This document shows positions 32,944 through 41,893 of a stretch of DNA of 64,000 nucleotides, piece after piece. A program made the translations under genes and the position numbers. The notes beneath the pieces are model-generated. The model was given only the letters and a program-made list of their open reading frames with translations. It was not told the origin of the DNA and did not search any database. The stretch spans positions 1-64,000 of the forward strand of contig NZ_RFLX01000013.1 in assembly GCF_003696345.1 (NCBI RefSeq), given 5' to 3'. Every line of letters starts with the position of its first letter. Within the stretch, counting starts at the first letter, position 1. The DNA is from Teichococcus wenyumeiae (GTDB taxonomy: Bacteria; Pseudomonadota; Alphaproteobacteria; Acetobacterales; Acetobacteraceae).

Positions 32944-33990
32944 TCAGAGGTAGTTCACCAGGCTCAGCTTCGAGAGCTGGGCCGTGATGGAGTAGGTCGC
33001 CTGCAACTGGATCTGCATGGTGCTGATCTGGTCGCTGAGGGTGTAGTAATCGGCCTGCTCCAGATCATTGATCTGCGCCGCCGCGGCATCGACGGCACGG
33101 CTCTGGATCTCGGCCAACCGCTCCAGCCGCGCCTGCTTGGTGCCCAGCGTGCCGGCGAGCGTGGTCAGGCCGCTCTGGGCACCGCGCATCAGCTCGCCGG
33201 CACGGTCGGCCAGTGCCACCTTGGCATCGTGGCTGAGCATGTCCCCGCCTTTGCCCAGCAGCGAGGTCATGGCCAGGGCCTTGAAGGCATCGCGGAAGGC
33301 GGCGTTGTCCGTGCGCACATCATAGGCCAGCGTCTGGCCCTCGCCGATGCGCACCATGTTCGGCTTGGTATCCCCCGTGGTGGAGGAGGAACCGTAATAG
33401 AGGCTGTAGAAGGCGGAACCGGGGCCGGCGAAGGCATCCTCGATATCCTGCATAAGCTCCGCCACGCCGGCGGCGTCCAGTGGCGCGCCGGCATTGGCGT
33501 TCACCGCCGCCTCCAGCATGGACTGGATCTGCGCCGGCAGCTTGGCAATGTCCCGCAGCGGACGGTTGCCGCTGTCGGTGCCGCCGAACACCTTCTGGCC
33601 CTGGAAGTCGGTGTTCAGCAGGTCGCTGATCGAGGCCAGCAGATCCGGCGTATCGGCCGCCAGCGTCTCGTAGCTCTGCTGCTTCAGGGCATCGGCCTGC
33701 AGGATCTGGGCTGAGACATCCTCGAAGATCTTGCCAACCGAGGTCATGGCGGTCTGCATGGTCTTCATCCGCTCACCGGCCAGGCTGGTGCTGTTCCTGA
33801 TCGCACCGCCCTGCTGGATGTCGTCATGCAGCCGGTAGAGCAGCGAGGCGCCGACACCCATCTCGCGTGCCGGGTCGCTCTTGCGGCCGGAGGACATCTC
33901 GGCCGTCGCGCGTGCCAGCTGCGCCTGCAGGCTTTGCAGATTGGCCTGGCGGCCGATGGCGATGCCGGCGGGGGAAACACGGTCCATCAT
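32944..33990 (-). CDS. flgL: flagellar hook-filament junction protein FlgL
   Basis: A 348-residue junction protein: LQSLQAQLARATAEMSSGRK at the N-terminus and flagellin-like helices at the C-terminus (YYTLSDQISTMQIQLQATYS). I chose the ATG at 33990; ATG 33987 and GTG 33993 are alternatives, with AGGAG 8 nt before 33990. It joins hook and filament after FlgK. Confidence 0.92.
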   Translation of the reverse strand: MMDRVSPAGIAIGRQANLQSLQAQLARATAEMSSGRKSDPAREMGVGASLLYRLHDDIQQGGAIRNSTSLAGERMKTMQTAMTSVGKIFEDVSAQILQADALKQQSYETLAADTPDLLASISDLLNTDFQGQKVFGGTDSGNRPLRDIAKLPAQIQSMLEAAVNANAGAPLDAAGVAELMQDIEDAFAGPGSAFYSLYYGSSSTTGDTKPNMVRIGEGQTLAYDVRTDNAAFRDAFKALAMTSLLGKGGDMLSHDAKVALADRAGELMRGAQSGLTTLAGTLGTKQARLERLAEIQSRAVDAAAAQINDLEQADYYTLSDQISTMQIQLQATYSITAQLSKLSLVNYL

Positions 33991-34004
33991 CACGGAATCT
34001 CCTG

Positions 34005-35489
34005 TCAGCCGCCGAGGCTGGTGAGTTGGTCGAGCATCTTGGTGGCGGCCTGGATGACCTGCACGGAGGCCGAATAGGTCTGCTGCACCATCAGCAGGCG
34101 CTGCAGTTCCTCATCCACGTTCACCGCCGTCTTGTTGGTCAGGTCCTGCCGCGCCTGCAACGCAATGGTGCTGCGGGTCGCGGCGCGGTCGGTCCAGGTC
34201 GCGCGCTCCCCCTGCATCAGGCCAACGGTCTGCGCTGCCGCCTGCGACAGCCCCATCGAGCCCGGCAGGCCGGTGGAGGCGGGATAGCTGCGGCTGGTTT
34301 CCATCGCATCCAGCCAGCCGAGGATGATGCTGTTGTTGGAGGCATGACCTTCGGTACTGGCCTGCATGCCGTCGCGCATCCGCCACAGCTTGCCGCCCTG
34401 GTCCGGGTCCACCTGTGGATTGATGGCCAAAGTCCGCGCCACGCCGGTGAAGGGCGCGGCGCCATCAAAGTGGGCCGCTCCCGCGCCGTCGCCATCGTCA
34501 TCGCGGGTGAAAAGGCCGGCCTGCGTGCCGCTCCGCGACGGATCGGCCTGCTGGAATGTCTCGGCCAGATGTCCGGCCACCTGGTCCAGCATATCGGCGA
34601 ACCGCGGCATCACCTCGTCGCGGATCTTCAGATTGGCGGCGATGCTGCCGCTGTCCGAGCCGCGCAGCTTCATGCCATCGATGGTGATATCCGACAGGCC
34701 ATCGGTATAGGGCGCGGCGCCGTTGCGGCGGATATCGGAAGCGATACCCGGGGTATGGGTGAAGGACAGCCGGTGAACATTGCCGCTGTCGTAAAGCGTG
34801 TTGCCGCCATCGGTGGTCACCAGCAGCTTGCCGGGACCATTGTCATAGATGCGGATCGGCAGCTTGGTGGCGATATCGGCGAGGATGATGTCGCGCTTGT
34901 CCTCGTATTCGGCGGTGGAGGCACCGCGTGCTGAAGCCTGCGCCAGCTGCCGGTCCACCTCCTTCAGGTTCTGCAGCGCGGTATTGACCGCATCCACCTC
35001 GGTGGCGACGCCGAGGTCGGCATCGGTGCGCACCTTGGAGATGGCGGCATCCATGTCATGGAAGCTGCTCACCAGATCCTGCGCCGCTGAAAGCGCCTGG
35101 CTCTGCGCCACGGCATTCTCAGGTGTGACGGAGAGCGCCGTCATGGCCTCCTGAAAGGCGCCGAGGCGGGAGGACAGCGAGCGCTCATCCGCCGGCTGGC
35201 CGATCACGCTGGTATAGGTCTCGAGCAGCGCGCGCATGCGGCCGGCAAAGGCCTCGGCGCCATCGGCGGTGCGCGAGGCGGCGGCCAGCACCGCATCGGC
35301 CGCGCGCTGCGTCACGCCCGTCGCGACACCCTGGCCGCTGGAGCCCACCAGGTTCTCGCTGCGCGGCAGGTCGCGCCGCACGTAGCCAGCGGTCTGCGCA
35401 TTGGCCACGTTGTTGGCGATCACCGCCGAGGCGCGCTGCTCGGCGGCCAGCGAGGTCAGGGCGGTGCTCAGCGCGGCTTGCAGGGACAT
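34005..35489 (-). CDS. flgK: flagellar hook-associated protein FlgK
   Basis: A 494-residue protein. The N-terminal rod/hook motif LAAEQRASAVIANNVANAQT and the C-terminal QQTYSASVQVIQAATKMLDQ are those of FlgK. Its variable middle carries the filament-facing domain. It follows flgE and precedes flgL. A TGCGAAAATT element lies 22 bp upstream. Confidence 0.95.
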   Translation of the reverse strand: MSLQAALSTALTSLAAEQRASAVIANNVANAQTAGYVRRDLPRSENLVGSSGQGVATGVTQRAADAVLAAASRTADGAEAFAGRMRALLETYTSVIGQPADERSLSSRLGAFQEAMTALSVTPENAVAQSQALSAAQDLVSSFHDMDAAISKVRTDADLGVATEVDAVNTALQNLKEVDRQLAQASARGASTAEYEDKRDIILADIATKLPIRIYDNGPGKLLVTTDGGNTLYDSGNVHRLSFTHTPGIASDIRRNGAAPYTDGLSDITIDGMKLRGSDSGSIAANLKIRDEVMPRFADMLDQVAGHLAETFQQADPSRSGTQAGLFTRDDDGDGAGAAHFDGAAPFTGVARTLAINPQVDPDQGGKLWRMRDGMQASTEGHASNNSIILGWLDAMETSRSYPASTGLPGSMGLSQAAAQTVGLMQGERATWTDRAATRSTIALQARQDLTNKTAVNVDEELQRLLMVQQTYSASVQVIQAATKMLDQLTSLGG

Positions 35490-35510
35490 GGCAGGAACTC
35501 CGTATTGAGA

Positions 35511-35520
35511 ATTTTCGCAT
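35511..35520 (-). promoter_or_regulatory. ATGCGAAAAT element upstream of flgK
   Basis: TGCGAAAAT with one A fewer than the consensus, 22 bp before the flgK ATG in the same orientation. Confidence 0.4.
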
Positions 35521-35556
35521 GGCGGCGGGACCGTGGCAGCGGCCCCGCAGGTGGCG

Positions 35557-36966
35557 TTACCGCTTCAGGTTGGTGGCTTCTTCCAGCATCTGGTCGGCCG
35601 TGCGGACCACGGAGGCATTGGAGCTATAGGCCCGCTGCGTCTCGATTAGGTTGGTCAGCTCCGTGCCGATATCGACATTGGAGGATTCCAACGCGCCGCC
35701 CGAGGTGGTGCCGGCCGAGCCCTCGCCCGCCGTCAACAGCCGCACGGAGCCTGCGGCGCGCGACATCTCATAGGCATCGCCACTGACCGGGTTCAGGCCA
35801 TCGGCATTGGGAAAGACCGCCAGCTTCAGCTGGTAGATCGCCCGGCTCTGGCCATTGGAGAAGGTGGCGACCACCTTGCCGTCATCCTCGATCGAGACGC
35901 GCTCCAGCATGCCAAAGGCGGAACCATCCTTCTCGACCTTGGTCGGCACATAGTTGCCGCTGAGCTGCGTGAGGCCAGAAGCGCTTTCCGGCACGCCGAT
36001 CTTGATCGGGAGGTCGATGCCGCCGCCCAGTTTCATGGTCAGCGTGCCGAAGTTGGGGTCATAGAGGCCCCTGGTCGCGTCGGCTGTCGGCGTGTAGCCG
36101 CTATAGCTGCCGGTCACCGCCGCCGTGGGCTCCGCATCGGTGACGCTTCTGATGGTGCCGGCCTTGTTGGCGCCGGCGCTGGCGCCCCAGAACTCGATCT
36201 CCACCTGGCCGACCAGCCGCTTCTCATCCGTGGCGGCCAGGGCGGGATCGCCGCCGGTGGCGCTGTCGAAGACCTGTACCAGCCATTTATTGGTGTTCGG
36301 GTCCGTCGCCGAGGCTGCCGTCTGCGGAATGAAGCGGTAGGTCAGGGTCTGGGTGGCGCCCAGCGCGTCGTAGTAATCGATGCTGCTGATATTGGTGTTG
36401 ATGTCCTGCGGCGTATCCTTATAGGCGGTCTGGCCGGAGGGCAGATTGGCCCAGAAGGTCATGTTGGTGGTGGGCGCCGAGGCGACGCTGATGTCGTTGA
36501 CATTCACCGTGGTCAGGCTGTCCACGTTGTTGTCGCCGACATTGCCGAGCGGCAGTCCGTCCGCCCCCAGCTTCACGCCTTGCAGGTAGTAGCCGCCCGC
36601 ATTCACCAGATTGCCATTGGCATCGGAGCGGAAGGAACCCGCACGGGTGACGAGATACTTGCCGTTGCTGCCGGCGCTGTCGTTCACCACCAGGAAGCCA
36701 TTGCCGTTGACGGCGATGTCGGTGTCGATGCCGGTGCTCTGCACCTGGCCGAGCTTGCTGATCTCCACCCGGTTGGTCGCGGACGTGCCGGCCAGCGCCG
36801 AGGCGCCGTTGGAGGAGCCTTCCAGCACCAGGCTCTCGAACTGGGTATCGACCCGCTTGTAGCCCACGGTGGAGCTATTCGCGATGTTGTTGGAAATACC
36901 GGAAAGCTTCGTGGCCTGGGCATTGAGGCCCGAGACGCTGGTGCGGAGTGCGTTGATGGCCGTCAT
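35557..36966 (-). CDS. flgE: flagellar hook protein FlgE
   Basis: A 469-residue hook subunit. N-terminal SVSGLNAQATKLSGISNNIA and SSTVGYKRVDTQFESL and C-terminal LIETQRAYSSNASVVRTADQ are diagnostic of FlgE. The central D1/D2 region is beta-rich. First of the flgE-flgK-flgL-flgI block; 129 bp separate it from motB. Confidence 0.96.
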   Translation of the reverse strand: MTAINALRTSVSGLNAQATKLSGISNNIANSSTVGYKRVDTQFESLVLEGSSNGASALAGTSATNRVEISKLGQVQSTGIDTDIAVNGNGFLVVNDSAGSNGKYLVTRAGSFRSDANGNLVNAGGYYLQGVKLGADGLPLGNVGDNNVDSLTTVNVNDISVASAPTTNMTFWANLPSGQTAYKDTPQDINTNISSIDYYDALGATQTLTYRFIPQTAASATDPNTNKWLVQVFDSATGGDPALAATDEKRLVGQVEIEFWGASAGANKAGTIRSVTDAEPTAAVTGSYSGYTPTADATRGLYDPNFGTLTMKLGGGIDLPIKIGVPESASGLTQLSGNYVPTKVEKDGSAFGMLERVSIEDDGKVVATFSNGQSRAIYQLKLAVFPNADGLNPVSGDAYEMSRAAGSVRLLTAGEGSAGTTSGGALESSNVDIGTELTNLIETQRAYSSNASVVRTADQMLEEATNLKR

Positions 36967-37095
36967 CGGCGGCGGTCCCTGCTGTGGCTATGGGTCTTGG
37001 GGTTCAGGCGTTTGCAGTCGGGCCATGGCTGGCCCGGCTCGTTCTGGGCGGGACCGGCGTCGGCTTCTGCCGGACGGCCGGGTGGTGGCGCGGCG

Positions 37096-38013
37096 TCATC
37101 GCCGCGGTTCCGGCGCAAGCCGCGCGCTCTGCGCGGCGAGGTCGGCCCGCATCACCGTGATGGCGATGCGGCGGTTGCGCGGGTCGGCCGGCGCCTCGGG
37201 CAACAAGGGCTCCACCGAGGCCTTGCCTTCCACGCGATGCATCCGCGCGGGCTGCACGCCCTGGCGTTCCAGCATCCGCCGGGCGCTGTTGGCGCGGTCG
37301 GCGGAGAGTTCCCAGTTGCCATAGGCGCCGCGCGAGAAGGACTGGCCATCGGTATGGCCCGCCAGCACCACTGCATTGGGCACGGTGGCCAGCACGCCGC
37401 CCAGCACCTCCAGGATGCGAGCCAGGCGCGGCGTCGGCTCGATGGCGCCCGGGGCGAACATCGGGGCGCCGTCGCGGTCGAAGATCTGCAGCCGCAGGCC
37501 CTCAGAGGTCATCTCGATGCGCAGGTTCTGCGCGAAGTCGTGCAGCGCGCCGCCATCCGGGCCCAGCTGCCGCTCGATCTCGGCCTTCATCGCTTCCAGG
37601 CGCTGACGGTCGATCGGGTCGCGAACCCCGCCATCCTGGCGGGCGGCGGCGGCCTTGGCCGATTCGCCGTTATTCGCAGTCTCGCCGCCATCGCTGTCCG
37701 GCCGCAGGCCGCCGTCACTCGTCGGCGTCAGCGGGTCGCTGCGGGAGTCGCCCGCCGTCATGACGGAGGGGCCGCCATTCAGCACGCCGTTGCCGGCGGG
37801 CAGGCTGACAATCGAGGAAGCATTGAAGAACTGCGCAATGCCGTCCTTCTGCGCTTCCGTGGTCGAGGACAGCAGCCACATCACCAGAAAGAAGGCCATC
37901 ATCGCCGTGACGAAATCGGCATAGGCGATCTTCCACTGGCCGCCATGGTCATCGTCATGCGGCGCGTGGTGCTTCTTGACGATGATCGGGCGCTTGTCGT
38001 GATCGGCGCTCAT
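37096..38013 (-). CDS. motB: flagellar stator protein MotB
   Basis: A 305-residue stator subunit. A short cytosolic N-terminus is followed by the single helix IAYADFVTAMMAFFLVMWLL containing Asp33, the proton-carrying residue. The OmpA-like peptidoglycan-binding domain is at the C-terminus (VVLAGHTDGQSFSRGAYGNW to RNRRIAITVM). It pairs with motA at 48865, 11 kb away on the other strand, an unusual separation for an operon that is often motAB. An exact TGCGAAAAAT lies 48 bp upstream. Confidence 0.95.
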   Translation of the reverse strand: MSADHDKRPIIVKKHHAPHDDDHGGQWKIAYADFVTAMMAFFLVMWLLSSTTEAQKDGIAQFFNASSIVSLPAGNGVLNGGPSVMTAGDSRSDPLTPTSDGGLRPDSDGGETANNGESAKAAAARQDGGVRDPIDRQRLEAMKAEIERQLGPDGGALHDFAQNLRIEMTSEGLRLQIFDRDGAPMFAPGAIEPTPRLARILEVLGGVLATVPNAVVLAGHTDGQSFSRGAYGNWELSADRANSARRMLERQGVQPARMHRVEGKASVEPLLPEAPADPRNRRIAITVMRADLAAQSARLAPEPRR

Positions 38014-38060
38014 GCGGCGGGGTGATCCGGTTTCTGCTCGGCCATCACCTTATCTCCAAG

Positions 38061-38070
38061 ATTTTTCGCA
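38061..38070 (-). promoter_or_regulatory. TGCGAAAAAT element upstream of motB
   Basis: Exact TGCGAAAAAT on the minus strand, 48 bp before the motB ATG. Confidence 0.6.
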
Positions 38071-38071
38071 T

Positions 38072-38779
38072 TCAAGTGCGGCGATCCTGTTCCGTGTGCC
38101 TCACCGTCAGGCTGCCGCCCAGCGCCAGGCGGTGCAGCACGGCGTCGAAAGCCTCGGCCACATCGGCCGCCGTGCTGCGCGGCAGCGGATGCGCGGTTTC
38201 CATCACCGCATCCAGCCGGCGGCCTTCCAGCCGCCCACGCAGCTCGATCCGCCCGCTGCCAGGCAACGCCAGGCGTATGGCGAAGGCACCGCGTTCCGCA
38301 TGGCGCCCGGCCTGTGAGGGGCCGCCGCGCGAACGGTCCGGGCGCCAGAACAACTCCACCCAGCCGGTAGTGCCGCCGGCCTGCAAAGGCAGCCGCTGCC
38401 CGGCCCAGAGCGAGGCATCGCCCAGTGAGGCCGGTGGCAACGGCGCGCTGCCCAGCAGGCCCAGCAAGGCCTTCTCAGGCAGCTGCATGAGGCGGGCGGC
38501 GCGGGCCAGCCGCGCCTCGCCCAGCCAGAGGCGCAGTTCCGGTCGCAGCGCCGCCAGCACCAGCGGCAAGACCAGACCGGCCTCGGCCCCCGGCATCAGC
38601 GCATCCAGCCCCGCCGGCGCCGGCGGTGGGTCGAGCTCGGGCGGCGGTTCCTCCTCCCGGCTGCCGCGCGGCGGCACGATGCCGACCACGCGCGCCGTGG
38701 CGGCATAGCCGGCCTCGGCCTCCCGCCCCGGCGTGCCGGGGCGGGAGAGCGGGTCGATGGGATTGGCGCCGGCGGCCAT
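38072..38779 (-). CDS. unknown flagellar-operon protein, possibly FliK-like C-terminus
   Basis: A 235-residue protein with a proline-rich N-terminal third. The C-terminal part GRIELRGRLEGRRLDAVMET and FDAVLHRLALGGSLTVR recalls the strand-helix pattern of the Flg_hook domain of FliK, though without the PPELG core. It starts 2 bp after fliG ends, so it is co-transcribed with it and followed by motB. The resemblance is weak; unknown function is the safe call. Confidence 0.45.
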   Translation of the reverse strand: MAAGANPIDPLSRPGTPGREAEAGYAATARVVGIVPPRGSREEEPPPELDPPPAPAGLDALMPGAEAGLVLPLVLAALRPELRLWLGEARLARAARLMQLPEKALLGLLGSAPLPPASLGDASLWAGQRLPLQAGGTTGWVELFWRPDRSRGGPSQAGRHAERGAFAIRLALPGSGRIELRGRLEGRRLDAVMETAHPLPRSTAADVAEAFDAVLHRLALGGSLTVRHTEQDRRT

Positions 38780-38781
38780 GG

Positions 38782-39825
38782 TTACTCGGCGCTGCCGACC
38801 TCATCCTCATCGAGGATGAAGATGCGGCCCTCGTCCGCCAAGCGCTTGGCGATGGTGATGATGTCGGTCTGCGCTTCCTCGATGGACTTGCGGCGCTGCG
38901 CGGGCATGTTCTCGATCTCGTCGCGCATCATGGTGGCGGCGCGCTCGGACATGCTGGAGAGGAAGAGCTCGCGCAGTTCCGCGCTGGCGGCGGTCAGCGC
39001 CACCTGCAGCTTGTCGGCCGGGCATTCCGCCACCAGAGTCGCGAAGGTGGTGCGGTCGACGCGGATCAGGTCGTCGAAGGTGAACATGATGCGCTTGATG
39101 CGGCTGGCCGCATGCGGCTCGCGCGCCTCGATATGCTTCATCAGGTGCTCGACCAGCCCCTTGTCGGCGCGGTTCATGATCTCGGCCACGATCTGCGAGC
39201 TGTCGCGCTCGTAGGAGCGGCTGAGATTGGTGATGAATTCCTTCTGAAGCGTCTGCTCGATATCCTGCAGCACGCCCTTCTGGATGCTGTCCATCCGCAC
39301 CATGCGCAGCACGATCTCGTCCACCGAGGCTTCGGGCAGCAGGGCCAGCACCCGCGCCGCATGCATCGCCGGCAGCTTTGCCAGGATCACCGCCGCCGTC
39401 TGCGCCAGTTCGGTGCGCAGATAGGTGGCCAGGACTTCCGGGGAGATATTCGCCAGCTTCTCCCACATGGTCTTGCCCTCGGGACCACGGATCTCGTCCA
39501 TGATCTCGCTGACCTTCTCATTGGGCAGCAGGCGCTTCAGCAGCCGCTCGGTGGTCTCGGCGGTGCCGATCACCGTGCCGGTGCGGCCGACCTCGGCACG
39601 GAAGCGCATGATGACGCGCTCCACCGTGTCGATATCCACCTTGCCCAGATTGGCCATGGCGCGGGAGACGCGGCGGATTTCCTGTTCTTCCAGGCGGCCG
39701 AACAGGGACTGGATACGGTCCTCGTCCAGTGTCATGAACAGCACGGCGACATCGGCCAGCGGATCGAGCTTGCCGGCACTGGCTTCCACGGGGCGCAGGG
39801 CGCGGCGCGCTTCGGGGGCTCTCAT
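38782..39825 (-). CDS. fliG: flagellar motor switch protein FliG
   Basis: A 347-residue rotor protein of the C-ring. VAVLFMTLDEDRIQSLFGRL at the N-terminus, LAQTAAVILAKLPAMHAARV in the middle and the C-terminal FTFDDLIRVDRTTFATLVAE carry the three FliG domains. The last contains the charged residues that face MotA. The ATG at 39825 overlaps the stop of the preceding gene; upstream in-frame starts would read through the 95-residue gene. Confidence 0.96.
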   Translation of the reverse strand: MRAPEARRALRPVEASAGKLDPLADVAVLFMTLDEDRIQSLFGRLEEQEIRRVSRAMANLGKVDIDTVERVIMRFRAEVGRTGTVIGTAETTERLLKRLLPNEKVSEIMDEIRGPEGKTMWEKLANISPEVLATYLRTELAQTAAVILAKLPAMHAARVLALLPEASVDEIVLRMVRMDSIQKGVLQDIEQTLQKEFITNLSRSYERDSSQIVAEIMNRADKGLVEHLMKHIEAREPHAASRIKRIMFTFDDLIRVDRTTFATLVAECPADKLQVALTAASAELRELFLSSMSERAATMMRDEIENMPAQRRKSIEEAQTDIITIAKRLADEGRIFILDEDEVGSAE

Positions 39826-40109
39826 GGTTCGGTGCTCCGGGCGGGCGGGGTGAGGAGGGGAAGAAGAAGGGCTGCCAGCATGGCCACCACTTCGGGCGGC
39901 GCGGCACCGCCGGGTGCGATGCGCGCCAGCCGCTCCGGCAGGTCGGCACCGGCGGGGATGGCGAGCTGCTGCTGTGCCGCGATGGCCTCCAGCCGCTCCG
40001 CCAGCGGTGCCAGCGCCCCGGCGGGAACCGCGGGCTGCTGTGTCACGGCCCAGCGCAGGGCGGCGGCCAGGCGGCGCTTGCGGCGGATGCGCAGCAGGGT
40101 ACCGCTCAC
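39822..40109 (-). CDS. small protein between fliP and fliG (95 aa), unknown
   Basis: A 95-residue ORF from GTG at 40109 to a stop that overlaps the fliG start (ATGA). Its GTGA also overlaps the fliP stop, so three genes are chained by 4-bp overlaps. The N-terminus is basic (LLRIRRKRRLAAALRW) and the C-terminus has one hydrophobic helix (PEVVAMLAALLLPLLTPP). By size and place beside fliP it might substitute for FliO, but its membrane segment is at the wrong end. No family recognised. Confidence 0.5.
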   Translation of the reverse strand: MSGTLLRIRRKRRLAAALRWAVTQQPAVPAGALAPLAERLEAIAAQQQLAIPAGADLPERLARIAPGGAAPPEVVAMLAALLLPLLTPPARSTEP

Positions 40110-40897
40110 GTCGAGAAGCCCCGCACCAGCGCGCCGGCCACCAGTGCCCAGCCATCGATCAGCACAAAGAAGATCAGCTTGAAGGGCAGGCTGATCACCG
40201 AGGGTGGCAGCATCATCATGCCCATGCCCATCAGCACCGAGCTGACCGCCATGTCGATGGCCAGGAAAGGCAGGAACAACAGGAAGCCGATCTGGAAGGC
40301 CTTTGTCAGTTCCGAGACCAGGAAGGCGGCGGCAAGGATATGCAGCGGCACTTCGGTCCGTTTTTCGCGAGACAGTGGGCCGACGATCGTGCCCAAGGCC
40401 GGCTGCCACTTGGCGATGTCGATGAAGAGCGCCAGCTCCCGCTCCCGCACATTCGCTTCCATGAAGTCGCGGAAGGGGCGGATGGCGCGTTCGGCGGCCT
40501 GTTCTTCGGTGATGCTGCCTTCGATCAGCGGCCGCCCGGCGTCGTTCCAGCTTCGCTCCAATACAGGCGCCATGACAAAGGCGGCGAGAAAGAGTGAGAG
40601 GGAGACAATGACGGTGTTGGGCGGCGACTGCTGCAGCCCCAGCGCAGTGCGCAGCATGGAAAGCACGACCACGATGCGGGTGAAGGCCGTGGCCACCACC
40701 AGGATGCCGGGCGCGATGGCCAGCAGCGTGGTGATGACGATCAGGCCCACCACATTCGTGGTCAGGCTCTGCCCGCCACTAGCCACCGCATTGGCGCCCT
40801 GTGGGCCGAGACTCAGCGAGACGCTTTGCGCCAGCGCCGGGGCGGCTGTCAGCAGCAGCAGGCCCACGGCGAGCGTCAGGAGGCGGAAATGCGGCAT
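40106..40897 (-). CDS. fliP: flagellar export gate protein FliP
   Basis: A 263-residue export-channel protein. A signal sequence (RLLTLAVGLLLLTAAPALA) is followed by FTRIVVVLSMLRTALGLQQS, the conserved block before the channel helices, and later LSVLMGMGMMMLPPSVISLP. I chose the ATG at 40897; the ORF upstream of it lacks coding character. Its stop overlaps the next gene by 4 bp. Confidence 0.93.
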   Translation of the reverse strand: MPHFRLLTLAVGLLLLTAAPALAQSVSLSLGPQGANAVASGGQSLTTNVVGLIVITTLLAIAPGILVVATAFTRIVVVLSMLRTALGLQQSPPNTVIVSLSLFLAAFVMAPVLERSWNDAGRPLIEGSITEEQAAERAIRPFRDFMEANVRERELALFIDIAKWQPALGTIVGPLSREKRTEVPLHILAAAFLVSELTKAFQIGFLLFLPFLAIDMAVSSVLMGMGMMMLPPSVISLPFKLIFFVLIDGWALVAGALVRGFST

Positions 40898-40928
40898 TCT
40901 GCCTGCGGGGATCGGATGGGGTTGCGGA

Positions 40929-41216
40929 TCAGGCGGCGGATGAGACAATCTCGGTGATCGAGATCGACAGCCGGCCGTCATCGGTGATCTGGATCTCGCC
41001 ACGCGCGATCAGCCGCTCATTGGCCAGCAGGTCCACCGGCTCTCCCACCTTCTTGTCAAATTCGATGACGGAGCCGCGGCTGAGGTTGAACAAGGCCGCC
41101 ATCGGCAGGCGCTTGTTGCCCAGCACCACCTGCACATTGACGGGAATGTCCATGATGCGCGGCTTGCGGTCGGAGAGGAACGGGTTCTCGGCCCCGGCGG
41201 GAAGTTCCGTGGTCAT
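40929..41216 (-). CDS. fliN: flagellar motor switch protein FliN
   Basis: A 95-residue C-ring protein: IPVNVQVVLGNKRLPMAALF, then IEFDKKVGEPVDLLANERLI form the SpoA/FliN domain. It is short, as is common when most of the C-ring is built by FliM plus a small FliN. Its start overlaps fliH by 4 bp. Confidence 0.93.
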   Translation of the reverse strand: MTTELPAGAENPFLSDRKPRIMDIPVNVQVVLGNKRLPMAALFNLSRGSVIEFDKKVGEPVDLLANERLIARGEIQITDDGRLSISITEIVSSAA

Positions 41217-41893
41217 GGCTCAATCTCCTGCGAAGGATCGGAAGACGCGCACGGCGCGCCGAGGATAGCGAGGGCCCGGGCTGCCATGGCATCCGGGCGA
41301 TGGATCAGGCCACCGGAGACCCAGGATGCCTCGGCGCTGCCAGGCGGCATGGTGGGTTCGGGCAGCAGCCGCAGGCGCGCGGGCGCCTCCTGCGGCGGGG
41401 GAAAGCCCTCCGCCTGGATGGCGGCCAGGGTATCGGGATGCGCGGTCAGCAGGATCACGTCCTCGCCGCGCTCGGTGAGGGCCTCCGCCAGCATCGCGGC
41501 CACCTCGGCGCCGGCGGCGCGGGCGAGGAGGCTGGGCAGCACGGCTTCCAGCGCGGCGACCAGCGCGGCCCTGGCATCGGCATCCATGGCGCGGCGGTCT
41601 GCCGCCCGGGCGGCCAGCAACTGCTCCAGCACCTGCGCGGCACGGTGGGCGCCCTGGCTGGTGCGTTGTGCAACCTCCGCCTCCAGCGCCCCCGCCGCCG
41701 CCTCGCGGGCCTCGGCGGCCCCTTCGGCACGGCCCTGCGCCAGGCCTTCCTCCAGCCCGCGGCGGCGGCCGGCCTCGAAGGCCGTGGCGCGCATCCGCTC
41801 CTCCTCCTGCAGCCGGGCGGCGGTGGAGCCGTCTTCCCCGGCCAGCAGGATACCGAGCGAGGGCGGCAGATAGGGACGGGACCTGGTGATCAT
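41213..41893 (-). CDS. fliH: flagellar export protein FliH
   Basis: A 226-residue protein with a long helical N-terminal stretch (AFEAGRRRGLEEGLAQGRAE) and a FliH-type C-terminal domain. FliH regulates the FliI ATPase and anchors it to the C-ring. It overlaps fliF and fliN by 4 bp each. The family is divergent, so identity rests on pattern plus context. Confidence 0.8.
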   Translation of the reverse strand: MITRSRPYLPPSLGILLAGEDGSTAARLQEEERMRATAFEAGRRRGLEEGLAQGRAEGAAEAREAAAGALEAEVAQRTSQGAHRAAQVLEQLLAARAADRRAMDADARAALVAALEAVLPSLLARAAGAEVAAMLAEALTERGEDVILLTAHPDTLAAIQAEGFPPPQEAPARLRLLPEPTMPPGSAEASWVSGGLIHRPDAMAARALAILGAPCASSDPSQEIEP

